Source: Dirofilaria immitis (lineage: Eukaryota; Nematoda; Chromadorea; Rhabditida; Onchocercidae). Taken from it: a stretch of 64,000 nt of DNA. Within the stretch, counting starts at the first letter, position 1, and every line of letters begins with the position of its first letter. Below are positions 34,301 to 45,514 of the stretch, piece after piece. A program made the position numbers and the translations under genes. A model generated the notes under the pieces. The model searched no databases. It saw nothing but the letters and a program-made list of their open reading frames with translations, and was not told the origin of the DNA. The DNA is taken from NCBI GenBank assembly GCA_024305405.1, contig JAKNDB010000079.1, forward strand, positions 1,484,001-1,548,000, in the 5' to 3' direction.

Positions 34301-37149
34301 CAATGTATTATTATTATTAATATTCTTATTATTGTATAATGCTAATCTTATTAGATTATATATTCTTATTGAATTAAAGAAAAAGTAATGCCAATTGAAT
34401 CGCCTATTCTATCTACCCTAACATTTTCTCAATTTATTAACATATCTGTATTGAAATTAATATCAATATCTCGTTAAACATAAAATATTTTACCTGAATA
34501 TCTCTTCACTATTTTCTGGCTCAGTACCATTGATCATCGTAAAATGGAAAGCTATTACCTGATGACTGTTAAGGAAGTTCAATTTTTCTGCTAAAAAGAT
34601 AGCTTTAAGAAATTAACAAATTTTCAAACTAGCATGCATTTAGCAAATATTAGCAGCTTATGAAGTCAAGCTATGAAATAATAATTTCAAAATAAGCTTA
34701 TTTAGCATTTAAAATATTTTATTGTAAAAATAACTTCGCAACATTAAAAATTATACATACAATTTAGCTTAAATTAAACAAATAAAAAATAGAATATCAA
34801 ACCATCCAATTTTTAAATTTTTTTTCAATATTCTCTCCTTTTTGGTATTTACCACAAAAGTTGCTATTTCTGTGTCAGAACCATGAAATACTATCATTAA
34901 GCTGTCCAAAATTCCTTCAAGTTTTTTTATGCTGAAATATTTGTCGCATGAACGGTTAAATTATTTATTATTCGTTTATGGGCATCATAACAATCATTCA
35001 ATTTATAATTATGGGCATTATAACGATTATCGGGAAAGATATACAACATGAGATATTCAATCGAATTGAATAAATTCATATTGAGATTTGCCGAATATTC
35101 GCCGTAAATATCAATGAAATCAAAAATGTACTTGGCTACCTCGTCTTATTGTTCTTCCATTTTAAAATTTTCTCGTTATCAAAAAATCATCAAGTATTAC
35201 TTACTCCTCATCTCGAATATCTGATTGACCAACAATACAAATTGGTGCACTAATACGTACTTTCTTCCTGAGTATTTCGGTTTTCATAGATATTCGATTT
35301 TCAATTCTTCCGCTAATAATTTCATTATTATTAACAATCATAATTATCAATTTCGTCTCGTCCTGAAATTCATGATTGTCTCATTTCGTTCTGAAGATTT
35401 TATTCCTCAAATCTGACAGGAAACTCTATTAATGAAATCTCTAATAGAATTTAATTTGATCTACACAATGTTTCAAGATATCATCACATTTTGACCGATT
35501 AAGTTCTAATAAACTCACATCTATAGCATTCCAGTTCTCATTGTACTTACTTTGGAATGATCTGAAATTTTTAATTATATACTAACGACAATCTAGTTAT
35601 AAAATGCATCTATTGGGTAAAGTTTTAAGTTGAACTTTTAGAGGAGAATGCGTTAATTACGCTAGTTTTACTTCTATTCTTTTTGATTCCTTTTCTTAGC
35701 GCATTGCACTCTCAGAGATCTTATAGTCATTTAATGTCAATAAGATTTAAGATGAGAAAAATTGTAACTTAAATTATTATATAAAATTTGAATATAATGA
35801 CTTCTCGTCTCAAATAACGATTATAAATTATATTTATGAATGTAATAGACAGTTACAGAATTTTATGCGTATATAGATGGATTGCCAAAAATCGAGAAAT
35901 GTGTAATCGTGGGAAAATTACTCCATTCATTGAATTTCCTTTTATTTCCTTAGGAACAAATTTTTTTGTCTCTGAAATTAAATAAAATTTTCTTTGTTTC
36001 ATATTATTCTCATACCATTCGTGAATTCATCATAATAAAATTCCTATAAAAAAATCTATCAAAATTTTTAAACATATTTACTTGTTATAAAGAATTTCAA
36101 ATGATCTTTATGCGACGTAATCAAAAATATATTGAAATAGCAGGATGCATTGATTGCGTGAATTGGATTTTCTTCGCCAAATAGAATAGCTGTGTATTCT
36201 GACCAACAATATTCAGATGCATCTTCGTGCTGAAGTTAAGGATTAATTAAATCATCAAATACATTAAGAGGTTTCAAAACAAAATTCTCTATGATTAACA
36301 AAATTATAATTCACTTAGATTTGTCTGCTAAAGAATTCAAATTTAGATAGGAAAAGGCTTTTCAAAAAAGGATGAAGTTTCTAAACAGCATGTTTTTCAA
36401 ATACATCAAAACACAGAAAAGAGAGCGAAAATATACCGCTTCATTTCTTCGAGATTTGCATTTCAGAAAATTTGTTAAGAATGGAGGATTTATTTTACCA
36501 TCCCGATAATGTAATATTCTGGATCGACGATTTAGTTGCAAGTTTACAGCATCAGCTACTGTGTCCATTGCAATGCCGATTCTGTAATAAGATATAAAAA
36601 ATAATCATTAATATAATCGATCATCTTACTTAATTTCATATAATCGGCTAATTCACTTAGCTTATTACAACTCTTTATTTCTTACAGTATAACTGAAATA
36701 ATGAAATTTGATAGAATATAATTTTGATTTTACGAAATATTTTAATATATATAAAAAAAAATGCGAACGTCAGATTTTCTAAATCTTCAACCGATAAGTG
36801 CTGAGTAATTCGCTCGCCTTCAACGCCAAAAATTTTTCTGAATGACTTACACCAAATTTCATCAAATGTTTCTGAAAATTTAAGTTAATTTTTGCCAAAC
36901 TTTCAGATTTCAAATGATTTGCAAAAAGTTCAATGAAAATTTCTAACGTTGAAGTAACAAATACAAATAAGAATCAGTCAATTTGTTATATATTACATTA
37001 TAAGCACAACTATTTCACTCATTTCCTTAAATTTTCGCAAAAATTTTAACATTCGATTTTTTTTTTGAAATTTTACTTGTTAAAGTATCGTTGACTGATA
37101 TTACATAGTACACAGTGATTGCAAGCACAACGAGAGATTTCAAATCCAT
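31362..37149 (-). CDS. Predicted secreted protein of unknown family
   Basis: I do not recognise the family. Nine minus-strand exons can be joined: 37077-37149, 36769-36871, 36437-36581, 36082-36229, 35465-35561, 35205-35362, 34853-34931, 34494-34558, 31362-31509, about 338 residues. The N-terminus MDLKSLVVLAITVYYVISVN looks like a signal peptide. It is followed by TFDEIWCKSFRKIFGVEGE, IGIAMDTVADAVNLQLNRRS, SEYCWSEYTAILFGEENP, KVRISAPICIVGQSDIRDE and the last exon with LRLIGEPSVVGVNYQD, ending FIGIRKFNF. A few cysteines and N-glycosylation sequons (NDT, NAS, NRS, NGT) suit an extracellular product. The ATG follows an aatttcag acceptor (37156-37163, minus strand). The exon 2 donor (GTTCGC) is weak, and one base is missing between exons 4 and 5. 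The last intron, 31510-34493, is dominated by a 23-bp satellite. Confidence 0.6.
31559..31603. repeat. 45-bp flanking element, left copy
   Basis: A 45-base segment (tattcaactattaataaca..ttattacc) borders the 23-bp array and is repeated exactly at 33950-33994. It begins and ends with the same strings as the 23-bp unit, so it is probably the founder from which the short unit was cut. Confidence 0.9.
31604..33962. repeat. 23-bp tandem satellite, about 100 copies
   Basis: The unit ttataaattattcaactattacc repeats head to tail for 2.36 kb with essentially no substitutions. One shortened unit occurs at about 32500-32515 (attacaaattaactattacc). The array lies within the last intron of the secreted-protein gene. 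There are no spacers, so it is not CRISPR-like. The uniformity implies recent expansion or efficient homogenisation; true copy number may differ from the assembly. Confidence 0.97.
33950..33994. repeat. 45-bp flanking element, right copy
   Basis: Exact second copy of the 45-base segment at 31559-31603, closing the right side of the 23-bp array. Confidence 0.9.
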
Positions 37150-40100
37150 CTTTAACTGAAATTATAAATTAAGAAATATATCTAAAATGATATAAGTGCT
37201 TTTAGTTCTTTTTGGCCATTTCAGTCTTTCTAAACAACTTCATCTAACTGGGGTCTAGAAAAGTGAATTTCAATTTTTTAATTGAAAAAGTTTTGGACAA
37301 AGCAGGTTCAATCACTTTCAAATGTAGTAATAAATCTGTTAACAAAGATTTGGAAGTTTATTTCGATCAATCCACAAAAATATATAATCAAAAATCATAG
37401 ACAGTTCATTTCATTCCTAATAGCAAATTTCAAAAATAAATAAATTATTCGTAATACTATCTTATGAGACATAAGCAAGAAATGTTGAATATCTCTCAAA
37501 GACTCAAAATAATTTCTATAAATCTATTTTTATCTCAAAGACCGATCAAAACTGTAAGATAAGCAGAAAATTTATGAAAAGCAAGTTGAATTGTGTCATT
37601 AGGAAAGTTGTAAATGAATTCTAAATGAAAAGAGAAATCTTTTATGCAAAATTAGTCATAAAATTAAAATAGTATTTTAATTAGGAATTAAGAAGAGATA
37701 AAAATTGGTGAATTGAATTTTCCATGACGAAATGATATTGAATTTCATATACATAGTAAAATATAAAATATATCATGTTGTTTTAGTAAGTTATATCACA
37801 CGCAATAGTTACTAAAACTTCCTCTTAGGCTTAGATTTGATTTATTAAAATTTTTATTTATTATCTCAACCGAAAATGTGAAGATCTTTTGCATCTAACC
37901 TTTTCTTCAAAATGAAAATTTTTAACGAAAGAGAGTAACTATGATAAAAGACAGTAAAAGTAAAACATATCTGATATTATATAGATGTTTTTAATATATA
38001 ATGTATTCTGAATGCATATACCGATTTAATTATTATTATTATTATTATTATTGTTATTATTATTACGAATTCTAACTTACTAAAAGTTTGATTGAATAGA
38101 TTCAGTCATCTGTTGGAGTATAACAAATACATTTATAAAAATATATCATTTTTATTGATCAATTCATGAAATTCTATTAATGAATCACTAATTCTTCTGT
38201 GAGACCAGCTTATAACACATTTCTCTTGGTAAATAGGATTAAATAATTGAATTTATATGTTAATAAGGCTAAATGTGATATGGTTCATCGACTAATTCCA
38301 AACAAATTTTATACTTTTAGTATACAGCATTACTTGCATAACATCAAATTTCATTTTGGAAAAAATCAAAACCATATTTCATTCACAAAAATTAAAATTA
38401 ATTTAGTGATCCATTGGCATTAAATAGTATGTGTTGAAAAGTATAAAATATTTCAGATAAATTTTATTACGCCAGAATTATGTGAGCATAAATAATATCA
38501 TTGAAGAAAATTTCTCATAAGAATTGAGAATTTATAATTTGTTGCGATGATGTTATGAATCTTTTACTGAATTGCAGAAATTTTTAGACAAAAAAAAAAC
38601 AATGAATTTCTACTTTGAATTTCTGCTAAAATAAATTCGACGAATTTGAATATATTATCATAAAAAAGATACAATTTAGAGTTAAAGCAATAAAATGTAT
38701 TTGGAATCAAAGTTAAAGAATTAAATGAAGTATTTTGAACTTCTACATTTTTACATACTTATTTTCCATTCAAAATATAAACCATCGTACCATATCATAT
38801 ATATATGTATATATAGAATGTGCACACTGTGCAATTCATACATATTACTTTATCAACAATCAATTCAAAAAAAAAGTTTGCTCACCTATTTTTGCAAATA
38901 AAATATCTTTTTGATCTTATCTGAAATAATTTCAATTATTTCTTTTATCCAATTTTAATTGGAAAGCCAATGGGAGCGAAAAATTGCTTAGTACTTGGCT
39001 AATGAAAACTCAAATATGCTATTATTTTTCTTTCGTTACGTTTAATATGCTATGCTTTAAATTTAAAAATTTTCTTTCATTATGCTTTAATATAATTTAT
39101 AATTTGTAATACAACGATATCAAAGATATCAAATCTTATATTATTTTATTTAATTTTTACATCTAATTTTAAATGTCTAAATTTATCTTTTTTTTTTTTT
39201 TTTAGAGATAATATATTCGAATTCATCGAATTTATTTTAGTAAAAATTCAAAATAGAAATACATTTTCTTCAGTTTCTTTATTAAATGAAGTATAAATGG
39301 CAGAATAAATTTTTTTTATCTTTTAAAAATAAAAAATTTCTGAAATTCGGTAAGAGGCTCAGATCATAGCATTATAGCAGGAAATTATAAATTCTCAATT
39401 CATATGAGGAATTTTCTATAGTATTATTTATATTCACATAAATCTGATGTAATAAATTTATTCGAAATATTTTATATTTCGCAATACGTTATTATTTAAT
39501 ATGAAGAGATTACTGAATTAATCTTAATTTTTATGGATGAAGTGTCGTTTTGATTTTGAGGTATTCAAAATTTTCAATTGTTTTTCGGATCAAAAATATT
39601 ATTTTGCATCATACTTTCTTGAAAATTGATTAAACTTTAACATTTTGAAAATTTGTTTATTATTCATTGTTCAAATAGATTTCTAATACCAAATTTCCGG
39701 ACAATCTGTTTTTACTCCAACAACAAAAATGAACACCTTATATTTTAATTATAAAATAATTTATACTTTAGTAATGGAAGTAAGTAATTGTTATATCAGC
39801 CATGAAAATGAATGAATTATAACTTAATAATGGAAATAATTTTACTTCAATAATGGAAATAAATAAATTGCAGATCGATAATAAAATAAATAAATTATGA
39901 TACAGTAATGCTATCTATTGCAATATTATTTACCCATAAATTTGTTGTCATAATAAAATGCTCAAATAGTTGTTTTTTGCTTGTAATAACATCATGTAAA
40001 TAATACACTTGGAAGCAGTGCTTATCAAATCTTGATAAAAGAATCACTATCACTTAATTAACCAATTTTTTTAAATGTTCATAGTGACAATTCTACAGCG

Positions 40101-40604
40101 GGAATAAAATAGCTGAAATGAAAATGATTGATGATAGATATATGAGAATGGATGATAAATAAATCAATGATTATTCCTTTCTTCTAAATTTATGCATACA
40201 AGTAATTAATATACTAATTAGAAAAAGTGATTATCACTGGGACAATCTAAATGATTGACAAATATTTAAAGCAGTCAATACTAAATTAGCTAACAATATC
40301 GAAAATATTATATCATCAAAAATAAATAGACGTTTAAGAAAGAAAATATATATTAAGTATTATTAAAAATAAACATGAAGTAAAAGAATTCTTTTTAAAG
40401 TATGCTAAGGTAATTAATAAAAATTGACCGAATATATATTTTGGTATCAAAAAGACTATCAAATAAAAGTAAGTAAAAATGATTGAATTTATTATTCTTT
40501 AAGAAATATATATGATAATATAGAAAATAAAAATTCAAGTTGAATTATTAAGACTTTTGCTTTCCTTTTTATTCACGTTTACAATCACATAATAATATTA
40601 TTTA
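37150..40604. other. Intergenic region between the secreted-protein gene and the collagen unit
   Basis: 3.4 kb of AT-rich sequence that should contain the promoter of the minus-strand secreted-protein gene. It holds an ATT trinucleotide run (about 38029-38063), poly-T at about 39187-39204 and a degenerate taatggaaataa/aataaat repeat near 39770-39900. No coding signal seen. Confidence 0.6.
38029..38063. repeat. (ATT)n microsatellite
   Basis: Run of ATT units with one GTT variant. Confidence 0.9.
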
Positions 40605-41224
40605 GATTCTCAAATTACTTTTGTTTCTTGAACTCTCAAAATTCACTTCTCCATCCAACTTTCCGAAGTCCCGATCAACCTGATTTTTTTATCATTTAAT
40701 TCCATCTTTTTTCCGTTAATTTTAAAAGTGGATGATGTATCTTTCGTAGATACCATCAGTAATTTTTGTTATTGCATTTTGCCGTTTTTGTTATAATCAT
40801 TCCATAATGAATTGTTGAAATGTTTAATGAATTTTAGAAAGATTTATATCTTGTCCTATTAATTTTTCTTTTAAATACATTTTCGATGATATTCTAATAT
40901 TTTCCTGACATTTCCAATAATACTCAAATATTTAGGAGGAATTTCTATATTCTAATAATTTATTTCTTACATTTCTGAAAATATCAATTGTTTTTAGATG
41001 AAAATTTTAATTCTTATCTACCGTCATGATTTATCATAAGTAACTATAGACCATACAAATAAGGGACGGTTACTTCTGTGAAAGATTTCCATTTTTTATT
41101 CTATTGGAGGAGCAATCTTTGAAAAATCTCAATACTTCGTTTAACATCTTTTTTCCTTCGTCTTTTCCAAAATTTCAAACAATCAAAAATTTGGTACTTG
41201 AAAAATTTCTACAATTTATGGATG

Positions 41225-41237
41225 CAATCAATTTCAG
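41225..41237 (+). promoter_or_regulatory. Putative trans-splice acceptor of the mini-collagen
   Basis: caatcaatttcag ends at 41237, 12 bases before the ATG at 41250. Consistent with SL addition; inferred from sequence only. Confidence 0.45.
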
Positions 41238-41249
41238 ATTGTCAATACC

Positions 41250-41638
41250 ATGTATATTTTGAATACTTTGCTATTGATTATCTATTCCATACTTTCTTAT
41301 TTGTTATTACCTTTCACGATCCAAGTAAGTATCCCAATAGATTGTTTTTAGGAAGAATACATTTGGAAACCAAGATTAAAAGCATTTGCAAATTTTATTT
41401 ACAGGCTTGCGGCCCATTACAGACAAGGGGACCGCCTGGGCCGGATGGACAGGATGGTCAAAAAGGACCGACAGGAGTACCAGGAATACCAGGACGTCGA
41501 GGACCGATAGGACCAACTGGAGATCGAGGAGATCCAGGACCACCAAGCATGCCTCGGAATCATGGATATTACAGATCGCAGGGCAATCAAGGATATGAAG
41601 TAGTGAAAGGACCAAGAGGAAATGTGATATCAAGATAA
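41250..41638 (+). CDS. Short secreted collagen-like protein (mini-collagen)
   Basis: Two exons, 41250-41324 and 41405-41638, joined by a canonical gtaagt/acag intron in phase 0, encode 102 residues. Exon 1 is a hydrophobic signal peptide (MYILNTLLLIIYSILSYLLL). Exon 2 starts at a cysteine (ACGPLQTR) and has 13 uninterrupted Gly-X-Y triplets (from GPPGPDGQDG to GDPGPP), then a Gly/Tyr/Asn-containing tail ending GPRGNVISR. It would form a short triple helix outside the cell, perhaps in cuticle. It is much smaller than typical nematode cuticle collagens of about 300 residues and lacks their N-terminal region and cysteine clusters. Whether it is a complete gene or has further exons is not certain, but start, signal, intron and stop are all present. 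Confidence 0.7.
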
Positions 41639-43593
41639 AAGCAATAAATGATGGATCGGTTACATCACTTTTCTTATTTGGATTATTTTCGGTACCAGCA
41701 TGTAGAAGATGTTTTCATTTTATTATATTTTATGTAGTTCACAGATCTAAATCGTAATCGATTTTCTTAAAAAAATTTTTCTATAAACGTGAGAATAAAA
41801 TTTAGATTTTTTGAAACAAATGATTTATTATATTTTAAAATCATAATTTCCTTACATCTATTTTTAATAAAATATAATAAATTAAATGATTAATCCTTTG
41901 AACTTAATAAAACATTTGAAATGCTTCAAATATGTGTTTTAATGTAGGAAATGTCTGGAATTTCAAACTATATTCATTCTATATTTTTCATTTCTTCTTT
42001 TCACTTCTATTTGCATCTATTGTTTGCTCGAGATAATTCATAATCACCTCATGTGCTACTTTCGTCGTCATGAGTAAATTAATGGATGCTAAAGTTTAAG
42101 GAAATTTGACGAACTTCACTCGAGCTTGATAGAATGAATCATCTGTTCATTTAAAATTCACTTCTTCTTCATCATTGTCACTTTCATTATGCTTTACCAG
42201 TAACTTCTTGGCAAGGAACAACGTTTGCAAATGATACTACAGGCAATTTTTGAACTAAACGAGGAACTGGAAATTTCGTTAGATGAAACAGCTTGATCAC
42301 CCGACGATGAATTTTATGTTTATTAAGGAACATATAGTGGTAGGATTATTTATGATAATTATAATAACGCCTTTTCTAACAAATCTGAAAACTTGACTTA
42401 ATATCAACATAATAAGTGGCTATCTTCAAATTACAAAATATTCTTCGGCAATCACCTAAAAACGAAAACTTATACATAGTTTATCGCTGTGCAATAAGAA
42501 AGAAATTGTTGAAATATTTTGCCAAGAAAGAACAATTTCAGCTTGAAAGCCTAATCTGTCATTAATTGAAGGATAAAAAATAGGAAAAGAATATCTTTAT
42601 ATTTTTCTTTTCATAAATTATCCTTTTATGAATTAATTATTTGCGGATATGGTCATTAGGTAATTTAAACTTGCATTCAATTACGCTCATTATGAGAATC
42701 AATTCGAAAAAAGAAGCAATAACGTCTGAATAATAGTTATCGTTCTTTGAGTTGTGATGTTAGATTATCCCCGAATACTTGCTAAGCAAATTTCTTCATC
42801 ACTGATTATTTTGCAATATATAAATGATGCCGATTAACTACTTCATGGAAAAGTCACATTTGCAACTAAAAGATTTAGTGATAGTCCTACTACATTCTTT
42901 GGAGCAAATAATTAAAGGAAAATTGTCCATCGATATTTCAGTCGATGGAAAGAGTAATTTTTACTAATCACACATTGAACACATAATCAATCTCGAGTAA
43001 TGCATTCAGTATCGTAGAAAGAACTGGTGGATACTTCACAGCACTACCTAATACAAGCGTTTATATATCACAGGCGCAATGGAAGTTTTTGTCTGCATCA
43101 GAAACTATAGCACAAGCAATATTTGGTGATGGTTGAGGAATCATAGGTGGTATCATTACAGCACTAGTTAGTGTATCGCAATCTACATAATCAACTGGAC
43201 TTGATGATAAGACTCGGAATATGATACAGGAATCAAGCAGAAAATGAGTAAAGATCGACCAGAAATTGAGTTTAACTCCGAGCAATACGGTAAGAATAAA
43301 CAATTAGATACATCAGATGAGGAAGGAAGAAGCATACTAAAAATATAAGAAGGGATGATACTTAATGATCTAACATAACATAAAACATGAAATTAATGTT
43401 GAGGATATAATATCAGACAACGTTTCGATAATTTTAAAATGCACTTCGAAGTGTTCAAAAGTAATCGATTACGGTTTAAAATTCATCCAATTAAACTTTC
43501 AAAATTTTACTTAAAAAAATGATATAAAAAATGATCGACGATCAAGCTGGAACAGCTATCGACGACATCCAAGATTTAACTCGGCGGTCAGCA

Positions 43594-43613
43594 TTGTTTA
43601 TAATAATAAACAA
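43594..43613. repeat. Perfect short inverted repeat
   Basis: ttgtttat and ataaacaa pair across a 4-base loop (aata). Could form an 8-bp stem; no function inferred. Confidence 0.8.
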
Positions 43614-43811
43614 CACAAAGGTGGCACAAAAGTAGAAGAAGGATACTAACTTTGTTTTTATTAATTTTATAAATTAACTTCAGCTAGGAAAGATTTTAAT
43701 CTCTAAAGCGGATGACGAACCATATATAAATACTTTATACGTTGTCTTTGCTTCATTTTTCAATAACTTATTATAGAGTTATCTCAAAATTTAGGTAATT
43801 AAAATGGGTCA

Positions 43812-43853
43812 TTAATTTTATATAAAGCATTTCGATGCTTTATATAAAATTAA
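43812..43853. repeat. 19-bp perfect inverted repeat with ttcg loop
   Basis: The arms 43812-43830 and 43835-43853 (ttaattttatataaagcat and its exact complement) enclose ttcg. In RNA this would be a 19-bp stem capped by a UUCG tetraloop. Confidence 0.9.
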
Positions 43854-45514
43854 ATTTTATGAAACGAAGAAAAAATATTTTATTTTTGATGTAAAGATTT
43901 TACTTGCATTTTAGTACATTTTAATTGTATTTCTAAAATGTTTTATCATTCATCAATCGCATCCATAGCATATTCAGAAAGAAAATGATAAGAAATGTTA
44001 TAAACACAAAAATGAATTGAAGTAATTATAGAATTGTGAACGTTAGTAATACATATGATAATTTCATATATATATATATATCCTAAAACAAACGAACACA
44101 TTCACACACATTCACACATAAACATAAGCTGATATCCATGCAAAAAATAATAGTTCAGTTGTTTTCAAATTAAGTGAAGATTAGAAAGCTAAAATTTCCT
44201 TCAAACGTAATCGTAGAATAATCATATAACGATTATTTCATGATGGAAAAAGTTTTAACTTCAGCTGTTTTTCTTGAAGTCATTAAAAAATGAGAATTAA
44301 TTACACGTTAAAAATAAGACAACAAATAATTTTGGAAAAATTGCAGGATTTAAAAACGTGACTTCGAGAAGTAATTAATACATAAAATTATCTTCCAAAG
44401 ATAAATATGAATTAGCGTGGTACTATTTATTTCTGTGAAATATTGCAAGCATACTATTTCGTATAAAAGGTCTCTCGTAGAATTTACAATTGTCTATTTC
44501 AAATTCGCTTTTAATAAATTTTGTTTACTTATATCTTTGATTGATCTTATAACTTGCACAACTTCATACATAATGGCTAAATATAAATTATTTATATTTT
44601 TATCGTTAGAAATGAAAATCAAGATTTCCATGGCTTTGATCAACATTCTGCATGAAAATCAACATTCTGTAAATTTATTGAAATAAAGTCGAAAATGATT
44701 GAAGCCATTTTGTCAAAAGAAATCGGAATTCATCAATAATGCCACTTAATTAGATGAAATTATTTGAAACAAACGAAGTACTTTAATCGTTCGCCACATA
44801 TTTATTATTGGATGCATTTCAAATTTATAACTTCAGAAAACTATGGATCTGAATTTTCGTACTCTTATATTTGTAGTGAACCATGCAATTTCAGTGAACA
44901 CTATATGGTTTTTAAGCTTTGAATTCAAACTGAAATATATTCGAAAATTTAAGCAAAATAACTTTAAACATTCGATATAATAATATACAAACTATATTTA
45001 AAAGCAAATTATATCGATTAATAGATTTACCATCTAAGCATCGAAAATTTTTGTTGAAAAGATAAAATTTTAGTAAAAATTATTTAAAAATTACATAAAC
45101 AAAAAAGATAGGGTAGATTTCGATATACTGAAATTGAAAAGTTGTGAATTTTGTCATTTTGTTATTGACGAATATTGATGTAATTGAGAAAACATATCGT
45201 TTAGAAGGTAATGTTATTTGTTTTTATAAAGTTTTTTTCCCTTCTAAAAATCCAATTCATATCGAATAAATTCAAAAAATTTTATTTCGTTAATCTCAAT
45301 TAAACCTATTTGGCACTCGAAAATATTTAACAAAATCATAGTTGTTTAAAAGTCCCACGTTATAATGGTAATCTTTTGCATCAAAAATAAACTGTTTCGC
45401 TTATATGAAAAGTTGAAATGACTTCGGTTGATGATTCTAAAATGCAGTTAGGTTAATGTCGAACGAATCAAATAATTTCAGAAATTCAAGATGGCTAATC
45501 TTGCGGCTATCCAG

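Larger units (their letters stand above)
40605..42370 (+). repeat. Segmental duplication, copy 1 (carries the intact mini-collagen)
   Basis: Collinear with 45515-47370. Matching landmarks in order: ccatccaactt..caacctgattttttatca near 40660 and 45555, gtgaaagatttcca near 41080, the collagen exon, the atcgtaatcgatt flank, and the tcgagcttgatagaatgaat flank. The copies are clearly diverged, so the duplication is not recent. Confidence 0.75.
42371..45514. other. Region between the two collagen units
   Basis: AT-rich sequence with no recognised gene. It contains a short GC-richer patch (43540-43640) with a 34-codon frame starting MIDDQAGTAIDDIQ, two perfect hairpins (43594-43613 and 43812-43853), and a 80-codon minus-strand frame at 43061-43303 of unclear meaning. 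Confidence 0.5.

Noticed and set aside
34050..34388. 112-codon plus-strand frame in the secreted-protein gene
   Set aside because: Low-complexity Ile/Leu/Phe/Lys sequence inside an intron of the opposite strand.
41376..41633. 85-codon minus-strand frame over the collagen exon
   Set aside because: It is the antisense shadow of the Gly-X-Y repeat; the plus-strand frame has signal peptide, intron and collagen triplets.
43061..43303. 80-codon minus-strand frame
   Set aside because: No domain and no splice context; composition alone does not distinguish it from chance.
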